Below, one piece after another: positions 36,150 through 48,400 of a stretch of DNA of 64,000 nt (positions within the stretch are counted from its first letter, which is position 1; the number at the start of each line of letters is the position of its first letter). The notes under the pieces were generated by a model that ran no database searches, was not told the origin of the DNA, and saw nothing but the letters and a program-made list of their open reading frames with translations. The stretch lies in NCBI GenBank assembly GCA_964017155.1, contig OZ024861.1, forward strand, positions 20,459,713-20,523,712. The letters run 5' to 3'. This DNA is from Oasisia sp. SBJ-2009 (Eukaryota; Annelida; Polychaeta; Sabellida; Siboglinidae). The position numbers and the translations under genes are program-made.

Positions 36150-39100
36150 TGGATGGATGCGTTATGTAGGGGTGGTTGGATGGATGCGTTATGTCGGGGT
36201 GGTTGGATGGATGCATTAAGTTGAGGTGAATGGATGGAAGCATTAAGTAGGGGAGGTTGGATGGATGCTTTATGTAGGGGTGGTTGGAGGGATGCGTTAC
36301 GTAATTGTGGTTGTTGGATGCTTTAACTAGAGGTGAATGGATGGATGCGTTACGTAGGGGTGGTTGGATGGATGCATTAAGTTGATGTGAATGGATGGAA
36401 GCATTAAGTAAGGGAGGTTGGATGGATGCGTTAAGTAGGGGTAGTTGGTTGGATACGTTATGTAGGGGTGGTTGGATGGATGCGTTAAATAGGGGTGATT
36501 GGATGGATGCGCTAAGTAGGGGTGGTTGTACGGATGCGTTAAGTAGGGGTGATTGGATGGATGCATTAAGTAGGAGTGGTTGGTTGGATACGTTAAGTAC
36601 GAGTGGTGGGATGGATGCGTTAAGTAGGAGTGGTTGGATGGATACATTAAATACGAGTGGTGAGATGCATGCGCTAAGTAGGGGTGATTGGATGGATGCG
36701 TTACGTAGGTGTGGTTGGATGAATGCATTAAGTTGAGGTGAATGGATGGAAGCATTAAGTAGGGGATGTTGGATGGATGCGTTATGTAGGGGTGGTTGGA
36801 TGGATGCGTAAGGTAGGGGTGGTTGGATGGATGTATTAAGTAGAGGTGATTGGATGGATGCATTAAGTAGGGGTAGTTGGATGGAAACGTTATGTAGGGG
36901 TGGTTGGATGGATGCGTTAAATAGGGGTGATTGGATGGATGCGCTAAGTAGGGGAGGTTGGATGGATGCGTTAAGTAGGAGTGGTTGGATGGATACGCTA
37001 AGCAGGAGTGGTTGGATGGATGCGTTAAGTAGGGGTGATTGGATGGATGCGTTAAGTACGGGTGGTTGAAAGGATTGGATAAGTAGGGGTGCTTGAATGG
37101 ATGCTTTAAGTAGGGGTGGTTGAATGGATGCGTTAAGTATGGGTGGTTGGATGAATGCGTTATGTAGTGGTGGTTGAATGGATTCGTTATGTAGGGGTGG
37201 TTGTTGGATGCTTTAAGTAGAGGTGAATGGATGGATGCGTTACGTAGGGGTGGTTGGATGGATGCATTAAGTAGATGTGAATGGATGGAAGCATTAAGTA
37301 GGGGAGGTTGGATGGATACGTTAAGTAGGGGTGGTTGGATGGATGCGTTAAATAGGGGTGTTTGGATGGATGCGTTAAGTAGGGGTGATTGGATGGTAGC
37401 AATAAGTAGGAGTGGTTGGATTGATACGTTAAGAAGGGGTGATTGAATGGATGCATTAGGTAAGGAAGATTGGATGGATACGTTAAATAGGGGTGGTTGG
37501 ATGGATTCGTTAAGAAGAGGTGATTGGATGGATGCGTTAAATACGGGAGATTGGATAGATACTTTAAATAGGGGTGGTTGGATGGATGCGTTAAGAAGGG
37601 GTATTTTGATGGATGCGTTAAGTAGTGGTGGTTGAATGGATGCCTTATGTAGGGATGGTTGGATGGATGCGTTAAGTAGGGGTGGTTGGATGGATGCATT
37701 ATGTAGGGGAGATTGGATGGATACGTTAAATAGGGGTGGTTGGATGGATGCGTTAAGCAGGGGTGGTTGAATGGATGCGTTATGTGGGGGTGGTTGGATG
37801 GATGCTTTAAGTGCGGGTGTTTGAATTGATGCGTTAAATAGGGTTTGTTGGAGGGATACGTTATGTAGGGCTGGTTGGATGGATGCGTTAAGTAGAGGAG
37901 AATGGATGGATACGATATGAAGAGGCGGTTGGATGGATTCGTTAAGTAGAGGTGAATGGATGGATATACCAAGTAGAGATGAATTGATGGATGCATTAAT
38001 TAGAGGTTGTTGGATGTATGCGTTACACAGGGGTGGTTGGATGGATGCATTAAGTAGTGGTAGTTGGATGGATACGTTAAGTAGGGGTGGTTGAATGGAT
38101 GCGTTAAATAGGGGTGATTGGATGGTAGCATTAAGTAGGAGTGGTTGGATTGATACGTCAAGAAGGGGTGATTGAATGGATGCATTAGGGAGGGAAGATT
38201 GGATGGATACGTTAAATAGGGGTGGTTGGATGGATGCGTTAAGAAGAGGTGATTTGATGGATGCGGTAAGTAGGGGAGATTGGATAGATACGTTAAATAG
38301 GGGTGGTTGGGTGAATACGCTAAGTAGGGGTGATTGGACTGATGCTTTAAGTAGGAGTGGTTGGATTGATACGTTAAGTAGGGGTGATTGGATGGATGCA
38401 TTAAGTAGAGGAGATTGGATGGATACGTTAAATATGGGTGGTAGGGTGGATGCGTTAAGAAGGGGTGGTTGGATGAATGTGCGAAGTGGGTTGGTTGGGT
38501 GGATGCGTTAATTAGGAGTGGTTGGATGCATGCGATAAGTAGGGGTGTCTTGATGGATGCGTTAAGTAGGGGTGTTTGAATGGATGCGTTATGTAGGGGT
38601 GGCTGGATGGATGCGTTAAGTAGGGGTGGTTGAATGGATGCGTTATGTAGGGGTGGTTGGATGGATGCTTTAAGTACGGGTGTTTGAATTGAAGCGTTAA
38701 ATAGGGGTGGTTGGAGGGATACGCTATGTAGGGCTGGCTGGATGGACGCGTAAAGTAGAGATGAACGGATGGATACAATATGAAGAGGTGGTTGGTTGGA
38801 TGCGTTAAGTAGGGGTGGCTGGTTTGATACGATATGTAGGGGTGGTTGAATGGATGTGTTAATTAGGGGTGGTTGGATTGATGAGATATGTAGGGGTGGT
38901 TGGATGAATGCGATAAATAGGGGTGGTTGGATGGATGCGCTAAGTAGGTGTGGTAGGATGGATGCGTTAAGTAGGAGTGGTTGGACGGATACGCTAAGCA
39001 GGAGTCGTTGGATGGATGCGTTAAGTAGGCGTGATTGGATGGATGCGTTAATTACGGAAGGTTGAATGGATTGGATAAGTAGGGGTACTTGGATGGATGC

Positions 39101-39416
39101 GTTAAGTAGGGGTGGTTGAATGGATGCGTTAAGTAAGGATGGTTGGATGGATGCGTTATGTAGTGGTGGGTGAATGGATTCGTTATGTAGGGTTATGTAG
39201 GTTGTTGGATACTTTAAGTAGAGGTGAATGGATGGATGCGTTACGTAGGGGTGGTTGGATGGATGCATTAAGTTGAGCTGAATGGATGGAAGCATTAAGT
39301 AGGGGAGATTGGATAGATACGTTAAATAGGGGTGGTTGGGTGGATGCGTTAAGAAGGGGTGGTTGGAAGAATGCTCTAAGTAGGTTGGTTGAGTGGATGC
39401 GTTAATTAGGAGTGGT
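36150..39416 (+). repeat. Higher-order repeat of 3,267 bp, unit a
   Basis: This is the first of three tandem copies with a period of 3,267 bp, exactly 121 units of 27 bp. Diagnostic blocks at 36327, 37187 and 38000 recur at 39594, 40454 and 41267. Its left part also belongs to duplicon copy II up to about 37560. Confidence 0.9.
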
Positions 39417-42400
39417 TGGATGGATGCGTTATGTAGGGGTGGTTGGATGGATGCGTTATGTCGGGGTGGTTGGATGGATGCATTAAGTTGAGGTGAATGG
39501 ATGGAAGCATTAAGTAGGGGAGGTTGGATGGATGCTTTATGTAGGGGTGGTTGGAGGGATGCGTTACGTAATTGTGGTTGTTGGATGCTTTAACTAGAGG
39601 TGAATGGATGGATGCGTTACGTAGGGGTGGTTGGATGGATGCATTAAGTTGATGTGAATGGATGGAACCATTAAGTAAGGGAGGTTGGATGGATGCGTTA
39701 AGTAGGGGTAGTTGGTTGGATACGTTATGTAGGGGTGGTTGGATGGATGCGTTAAATAGGGGTGATTGGATGGATGCGCTAAGTAGGGGTGGTTGTACGG
39801 ATGCGTTAAGTAGGGGTGATTGGATGGATGCATTAAGTAGGAGTGGTTGGTTGGATACGTTAAGTACGAGTGGTGGGATGGATGCGTTAAGTAGGAGTGG
39901 TTGGATGGATACGTTAAATACGAGTGGTGAGATGGATGCGCTAAGTAGGGGTGATTGGATGGATGCGTTACGTAGGTGTGGTTGGATGAATGCATTAAGT
40001 TGAGGTGAATGGATGGAAGCATTAAGTAGGGGATGTTGGATGGATGCGTTATGTAGGGGTGGTTGGATGGATGCGTAAAGTAGGGGTGGTTGGATGGATG
40101 TATTAAGTAGAGGTGATTGGATGGATGCATTAAGTAGGGGTAGTTGGATGGAAACGTTATGTAGGGGTGGTTGGATGGATGCGTTAAATAGGGGTGATTG
40201 GATGGATGCGCTAAGTAGGGGAGGTTGGATGGATGCGTTAAGTAGGAGTGGTTGGATGGATACGCTAAGCAGGAGTGGTTGGATGGATGCGTTAAGTAGG
40301 GGTGATTGGATGGATGCGTTAAGTACGGGTGGTTGAAAGGATTGGAGAAGTAGGGGTGCTTGAATGGATGCGTTAAGTAGGGGTGGTTGAATGGATGCGT
40401 TAAGTATGGGTGGTTGGATGAATGCGTTATGTAGTGGTGGTTGAATGGATTCGTTATGTAGGGGTGGTTGTTGGATGCTTTAAGTAGAGGCGAATGGATG
40501 GATGCGTTACGTAGGGGTGGTTGGATGGATGCATTAAGTAGATGTGAATGGATGGAAGCATTAAGTAGGGGAGGTTGGATGGATACGTTAAGTAGGGGTG
40601 GTTGGATGGATGCGTTAAATAGGGGTGTTTGGATGGATGCGTTAAGTAGGGGTGATTGGATGGTAGCAATAAGTAGGAGTGGTTGGATTGATACGTTAAG
40701 AAGGGGTGATTGAATGGATGCATTAGGTAAGGAAGATTGGATGGATACGTTAAATAGGGGTGGTTGGATGGATGCGTTAAGAAGAGGTGATTGGATGGAT
40801 GCGTTAAATACGGGAGATTGGATAGATACTTTAAATAGGGGTGGTTGGATGGATGCGTTAAGAAGGGGTATTTTGATGGATGCGTTAAGTAGTGGTGGTT
40901 GAATGGATGCCTTATGTAGGGATGGTTGGATGGATGCGTTAAGTAGGGGTGGTTGGATGGATGCATTATGTAGGGGAGATTGGATGGATACGTTAAATAG
41001 GGGTGGTTGGATGGATGCGTTAAGCAGGGGTGGTTGAATGGATGCGTTATGTAGGGGTGGTTGGATGGATGCTTTAAGTGCGGGTGTTTGAATTGATGCG
41101 TTAAATAGGGTTTGTTGGAGGGATACGTTATGTAGGGCTGGTTGGATGGATGCGTTAATTAGAGGAGAATGGATGGATACGATAGGAAGAGGTGGTTGGA
41201 TGGATTCGTTAAGTAGATGTGAATGGATGGATATACCAAGTAGAGATGAATTGATGGATGCATTAATTAGAGGTTGTTGGATGTATGCGTTACACAGGGG
41301 TGGTTGGATGGATGCATTAAGTAGTGGTAGTTGGATGGATACGTTAAGTAGGGGTGGTTGAATGGATGCGTTAAATAGGGGTGATTGGATGGTAGCATTA
41401 AGTAGGAGTGGTTGGATTGATACGTCAAGAAGGGGTGATTGAATGGATGCATTAGGGAGGGAAGATTGGATGGATACGTTAAATAGGGGTGGTTGGATGG
41501 ATGCGTTAAGAAGAGGTGATTTGATGGATGCGGTAAGTAGGGGAGATTGGATAGATACGTTAAATAGGGGTGGTTGGGTGAATACGCTAAGTAGGGGTGA
41601 TTGGACTGATGCTTTAAGTAGGAGTGGTTGGATTGATACGTTAAGTAGGGGTGATTGGATGGATGCATTAAGTAGAGGAGATTGGATGGATACGTTAAAT
41701 ATGGGTGGTAGGGTGGATGCGTTAAGAAGGGGTGGTTGGATGAATGTGCGAAGTAGGTTGGTTGGGTGGATGCGTTAATTAGGAGTGGTTGGATGCATGC
41801 GATAAGTAGGGGTGTCTTGATGGATGCGTTAAGTAGGGGTGTTTGAATGGATGCGTTATGTAGGGGTGGCTGGATGGATGCGTTAAGTAGGGGTGGTTGA
41901 ATGGATGCGTTATGTAGGGGTGGTTGGATGGATGCTTTAAGTACGGGTGTTTGAATTGAAGCGTTAAATAGGGGTGGTTGGAGGGATACGCTATGTAGGG
42001 CTGGCTGGATGGACGCGTAAAGTAGAGATGAACGGATGGATACAATATGAAGAGGTGGTTGGATGGATGCGTTAAGTAGGGGTGGCTGGTTTGATACGAT
42101 ATGTAGGGGTGGTTGAATGGATGTGTTAATTAGGGGTGGTTGGATTGATGAGATATGTAGGGGTGGTTGGATGAATGCGTTAAATAGGGGTGGTTGGATG
42201 GATGCGCTAAGTAGGTGTGGTAGGATGGATGCGTTAAGTAGGAGTGGTTGGACGGATACGCTAAGCAGGAGTCGTTGGATGGATGCGTTAAGTAGGCGTG
42301 ATTGGATGGATGCGTTAATTACGGAAGGTTGAATGGATTGGATAAGTAGGGGTACTTGGATGGATGCGTTAAGTAGGGGTGGTTGAATGGATGCGTTAAG

Positions 42401-42683
42401 TAAGGATGGTTGGATGGATGCGTTATGTAGTGGTGGGTGAATGGATTCGTTATGTAGGGTTATGTAGGTTGTTGGATACTTTAAGTAGAGGTGAATGGAT
42501 GGATGCGTTACGTAGGGGTGGTTGGATGGATGCATTAAGTTGAGCTGAATGGATGGAAGCATTAAGTAGGGGAGATTGGATAGATACGTTAAATAGGGGT
42601 GGTTGGGTGGATGCGTTAAGAAGGGGTGGTTGGAAGAATGCTCTAAGTAGGTTGGTTGAGTGGATGCGTTAATTAGGAGTGGT
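39417..42683 (+). repeat. Higher-order repeat of 3,267 bp, unit b
   Basis: This is the second copy. It shares with unit c the private changes GGAACCATTAAG (near 39665 and 42932; GGAAGCATTAAG in unit a) and GATTGGAGAAGTA (near 40330). Units b and c are therefore each other's closest relatives. Confidence 0.9.
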
Positions 42684-44855
42684 TGGATGGATGCGTTATG
42701 TAGGGGTGGTTGGATGGATGCGTTATGTCGGGGTGGTTGGATGGATGCATTAAGTTGAGGTGAATGGATGGAAGCATTAAGTAGGGGAGGTTGGATGGAT
42801 GCTTTATGTAGGGGTGGTTGGAGGGATGCGTTACGTAATTGTGGTTGTTGGATGCTTTAACTAGAGGTGAATGGATGGATGCGTTACGTAGGGGTGGTTG
42901 GATGGATGCATTAAGTTGATGTGAATGGATGGAACCATTAAGTAAGGGAGGTTGGATGGATGCGTTAAGTAGGGGTAGTTGGTTGGATACGTTATGTAGG
43001 GGTGGTTGGATGGATGCGTTAAATAGGGGTGATTGGATGGATGCGCTAAGTAGGGGTGGTTGTACGGATGCGTTAAGTAGGGGTGATTGGATGGATGCAT
43101 TAAGTAGGAGTGGTTGGTTGGATACGTTAAGTACGAGTGGTGGGATGGATGCGTTAAGTAGGAGTGGTTGGATGGATACGTTAAATACGAGTGGTGAGAT
43201 GGATGCGCTAAGTAGGGGTGATTGGATGGATGCGTTACGTAGGTGTGGTTGGATGAATGCATTAAGTTGAGGTGAATGGATGGAAGCATTAAGTAGGGGA
43301 TGTTGGATGGATGCGTTATGTAGGGGTGGTTGGATGGATGCGTAAAGTAGGGGTGGTTGGATGGATGTATTAAGTAGAGGTGATTGGATGGATGCATTAA
43401 GTAGGGGTAGTTGGATGGAAACGTTATGTAGGGGTGGTTGGATGGATGCGTTAAATAGGGGTGATTGGATGGATGCGCTAAGTAGGGGAGGTTGGATGGA
43501 TGCGTTAAGTAGGAGTGGTTGGATGGATACGCTAAGCAGGAGTGGTTGGATGGATGCGTTAAGTAGGGGTGATTGGATGGATGCGTTAAGTACGGGTGGT
43601 TGAAAGGATTGGAGAAGTATGGGTGCTTGAATGGATGCGTTAAGTAGGGGTGGTTGAATGGATGCGTTAAGTATGGGTGGTTGGATGAATGCGTTATGTA
43701 GTGGTGGTTGAATGGATTCGTTATGTAGGGGTGGTTGTTGGATGCTTTAAGTAGAGGCGAATGGATGGATGCGTTACGTAGGGGTGGTTGGATGGATGCA
43801 TTAAGTAGATGTGAATGGATGGAAGCATTAAGTAGGGGAGGTTGGATGGATACGTTAAGTAGGGGTGGTTGGATGGATGCGTTAAATAGGGGTGTTTGGA
43901 TGGATGCGTTAAGTAGGGGTGATTGGATGGTAGCAATAAGTAGGAGTGGTTGGATTGATACGTTAAGAAGGGGTGATTGAATGGATGCATTAGGTAAGGA
44001 AGATTGGATGGATACGTTAAATAGGGGTGGTTGGATGGATGCGTTAAGAAGAGGTGATTGGATGGATGCGTTAAATACGGGAGATTGGATAGATACTTTA
44101 AATAGGGGTGGTTGGATGGATGCGTTAAGAAGGGGTATTTTGATGGATGCGTTAAGTAGTGGTGGTTGAATGGATGCCTTATGTAGGGATGGTTGGATGG
44201 ATGCGTTAAGTAGGGGTGGTTGGATGGATGCATTATGTAGGGGAGATTGGATGGATACGTTAAATAGGGGTGGTTGGATGGATGCGTTAAGCAGGGGTGG
44301 TTGAATGGATGCGTTATGTAGGGGTGGTTGGATGGATGCTTTAAGTGCGGGTGTTTGAATTGATGCGTTAAATAGGGTTTGTTGGAGGGATACGTTATGT
44401 AGGGCTGGTTGGATGGATGCGTTAATTAGAGGAGAATGGATGGATACGATAGGAAGAGGTGGTTGGATGGATTCGTTAAGTAGATGTGAATGGATGGATA
44501 TACCAAGTAGAGATGAATTGATGGATGCATTAATTAGAGGTTGTTGGATGTATGCGTTACACAGGGGTGGTTGGATGGATGCATTAAGTAGTGGTAGTTG
44601 GATGGATACGTTAAGTAGGGGTGGTTGGATGGATGCGTTAAATAGGGGTGATTGGATGGTAGCATTAAGTAGGAGTGGTTGGATTGATACGTCAAGAAGG
44701 GGTGATTGAATGGATGCATTAGGGAGGGAAGATTCGATGGATACGTTAAATAGGGGTGGTTGGATGGATGCGTTAAGAAGAGGTGATTTGATGCATGCGG
44801 TAAGTAGGGGAGATTGGATAGATACGTTAAATAGGGGTGGTTGGGTGAATACGCT
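42684..44855 (+). repeat. Higher-order repeat of 3,267 bp, unit c (partial)
   Basis: This is the third copy. It follows unit b until about 44855, where unit b has GGTGATTGGACTGATGC and this copy returns to GGTGGTTGGATGG and joins the block leading to 45128. Its last few hundred bases are also the left end of the 10.19-kb repeat. Confidence 0.85.
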
Positions 44856-47800
44856 AAGTAGGGGTGGTTGGATGGATGCATTAAGTAGGAGTGGTTGGAT
44901 TGATACGTTAAGAAGGGGTGATTGAATGGATGCATTAGGTAGGAGTGGTTGGATGGATACGTTAAGTACGAATGGTGGGATGGATGTGTTAAGTAGGGGT
45001 GATTGGATAGATACTTTAAATAGGGGTGGTTGGATGGATACGTTAAGAAGGGGTATTTTGATGGATGCGTTAAGTAGGGGTGGTTGAATGGATGCCTTAT
45101 GTAGGGATGGTTGGATGGATGCGCTAACTAGGGGTGGTTGGATGGATGCATTATGTAGGGGAGATTGGATGGATACGTTAAATAGGGGTGGTTGGATGGA
45201 TGCGTTAAGCAGGGGAGGTTGAATGGATGCGTTATGTAGGGGTGGTTGGATGGATGCGTTAAATAGGGGTTGTTGGAGGGATACGCTATGTAGGGCTGGT
45301 TGGATGTATGCCATAAGTAGAGGTGAATGGATGGATATACTAAGTAGAGACGAATTGATGGATGCATTAATTAGAGGTTGTTGGATGTATGCGTTACACA
45401 GGGGTGGTTGGACGGATGCATTAAGTAGTGATGGTTGGATGGATGCGTTAAGTAGGGCTGGTTGAATAGATGCGTTATGTAGGGGTGGTTGGATGGATGC
45501 GCTATGTAGGGGTGGTTGAATGGATGCTTTAATAGGGTGGTTGGACGGATGCGTTAAATAGGGGTGGTTGGATGAATGCGCTAATTAGGAGTGGTTGGAT
45601 GGATGGGCTAAGTAGGAGTGGTTGGATGGATACGCTAAGCAGGAGTGGTTGGATGGATGTGCTAAGTAGGGGTGATTGGATGGATGCGTTCAGAACGAGT
45701 GGATGAATGGATTGGATAAGTAGCGGTGCTTGGATGGATGCGTTAAGTAGGGGTGGTTGAACGGATGCATTATATAGGGGTGGTTGTTGGATGCTTTAAG
45801 TAGAGGTGAGTGGATGGATGCGTAAAGTAGGGGTGGCTGGATGGATGTATTAAGTAGAGGTGATTGGATGGATGCATTAAGTAGGGGTAATTGGATGGAT
45901 ACTTTTAATTGGGTGGTTGGATGGATGCGTTAAATATGGGTGGTTGGATGGATGCGCTAAGTAGGGGTGGTTGGATGGATGCGTTAAGTAGGGGTGATTG
46001 GATGGATGCATTCAGTAGGAGTGGTTGGATTGATACGTTGAGAAGAGGTGAGTGAATGGATGCATTAGGTAGGAGTGGTTGGATTGATACGTTAACTAGG
46101 AGTGGTTGGATGGATGCGTTAAGTAGGAGTGGTTGGATTTGTGTGTTAAGTAGGGGTGATTGGATGGATACATTAAATTGGGGTGGTTGGATCAGTGCGC
46201 TTAGTAAGGTGGTTGGATAGATTCGTTGAGTAGGAATGGTTGGATGGATTCGGTAAGTAGGAGTGGTGGGATGGATGCGTTAAGTAGGAGTGTTTGAATG
46301 GATGCGTTATGTAGTGGTGGTTGGATAGATGCGTTATGTAGTGGTGGTTGAATGGATGTGTTATGTAGGGATGGTTGTTGGAAGCTTTAAGTAGAGGTGA
46401 ATGGATGGATGCGTTAAGTAGGGGTGGTTCGGTGGATGCATTCAGTTGAGGTGATTGGATGGAAGCATTAAGTAGGGGTGGTTGGATGGAAGCGTTAAGT
46501 AGGGGTGTTTGGATGGATGCGCTAAGAAGGGGTGGTTCGATGGATACGTTAAGTAGGGGTGTTTGAATGGATGCGTTAAGTAGGGGTGGTTGATGGATGC
46601 GTAAAGGAGGAGTGATTGGACGGATACGTTAAGTACGATTGGTGGGATTGATGCGTTAAGTAGGGGTGATTGGATGGATGCGTTATGTAGGGGTGGTTGG
46701 ATGGATGCGTTAAGTAGGGGTGGTTGAATGGACGCGTTATGTAGGAGTGGTTGGATGGATGCTTTAAGTACGGGTGTTTGAATTGATGCGTTAAATATGG
46801 GTGGTTGTAGGGATACGTTATCAAGGGCTGGTTGGATGGATGCGTTAAGTAGCGGTGAATGGATGGATACGATATGAAGAGGTGGTTGGATGGATTCGCT
46901 AAGTAGAGGTGAATGGATGGATATATTAAGTAGAGGTGAATTGATGGATGCATTAATTAGGGGTTGTTGGATGGATGCGTTACACAGGGGTGGTTGGATG
47001 GGTGCATTAAGTAGGGCTGCTTGAATAGATGCGTTATGAAGAGGTGTTTGGATGGATGCGTTATGTAGGGGTGGTTGAATGGATGTGTTAATTAGGAGGG
47101 TAGGATTGATGAGTTATGTAGGGGTTGTTGGATGGTAGCGTTAAATAGGGGTGGTTGGATGGAGGCGCTAAGTAGGAGTGGTTGGATGGATGCGTTAAGT
47201 AAGGGTGGTTGAATGGATTCGTTATGTAGGGATGGTTGTTGGATGCTTTAAGTAGAGGTGAATGGATGGAAGCATTAAGTAGGGGTGGTTGGATGGATGC
47301 GTTATGTAGGGGTGGTGGGATGAAGGCGTAAAGTAGGGGTGGTTGGATGGATGTATTAAGTACAGGTGATTGGATGAGTGCATTAAGTAGTGGTAGTTGG
47401 ATGGATACGTTAAATAGGGGTGGTTGGATGGATGCGTTAAGAAGAGGTGATTGGATGGATGCGGCAAGTAGGGGAGATTGGATAGATACGTTAAATAGGG
47501 GTGGTTGGGTGAATACGCTAAGTAGGGTTGGTTGGATGGTTGCGTTAAGTAGGGGTGATTGGATGGATGCATTAAGTAGGAGTGGTTGGATTGATACAAT
47601 AAGAAGGGGTGATTGAATGGATGCATTAGGTAGGAGTGGTTGGATGGATACGTTGAGTACGAGTGGTGGGATGGATGTGTTAAGTAGGGGTGATTGGATG
47701 GATGCGTTTAGTAGGGGTGGTTGGATGGATACTTTAAGTAGGAGTGGTTGGATGGATGCGTTAAGTAGGAGTGGTTGGATGGATGCGTTAAGTAGGGGTG

Positions 47801-48400
47801 ATTGGATGGATGCGCTAAGTACGGTTGGTTGAATGGATGGCTAAGTAGGGGTGGTTTGATGGATGCGTTAAGTAGGGGTGGTTGAATGGATGCGTTATGT
47901 AGGGGTGTTGGAAGAATGCGTTAAGTAGGGGTGGTTGAATGGATGCGTTATATAGGGGTAGTTGGAATGATGATTTAAGTAGGAGTGGTTGGATTGATAC
48001 GCTAAGTGGGGTTGGTTGTGTTTGGATGGATGCCTAAAGTAGGGGTGATTGGATGGATGCATTAAGTAGAGGAGATTGGATGGATACGTTAAATACGGTT
48101 GGTTGGATGGATTCGTTAAGAAGGGGTGGTTGGATGAATGCGCTAAGTAGGTTGGTTGGGTGGATGCGTTAATTAGGAGTGGTTGGATGGATGCGATAAG
48201 TAGGGGTGTTTTGATGGATGCGTTAAGTAGGGGTGGTTGAATGGATGCGTTATGTAGGGGTGGTTGGATGGATGCTTTAAGTACGGGTGTTTGAATTGAA
48301 GCGTTAAATAGGGGTGGTTGGAGGGATACGTTATGTAGGGCTGGTTGGATGGACGCGTTAAGTAGAGGTGAATGGATGGATACAATGTGAAGAGGTGGTT
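44467..48400 (+). repeat. 10.19-kb-offset block, left copy
   Basis: This block recurs at 54657-58750 with an offset of 10,190 (10,379 after a 189-bp difference near 47410). From 45599 it also matches the start of the window at offset 45,598, making it the beginning of duplicon copy III. It is pure satellite. Confidence 0.88.
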
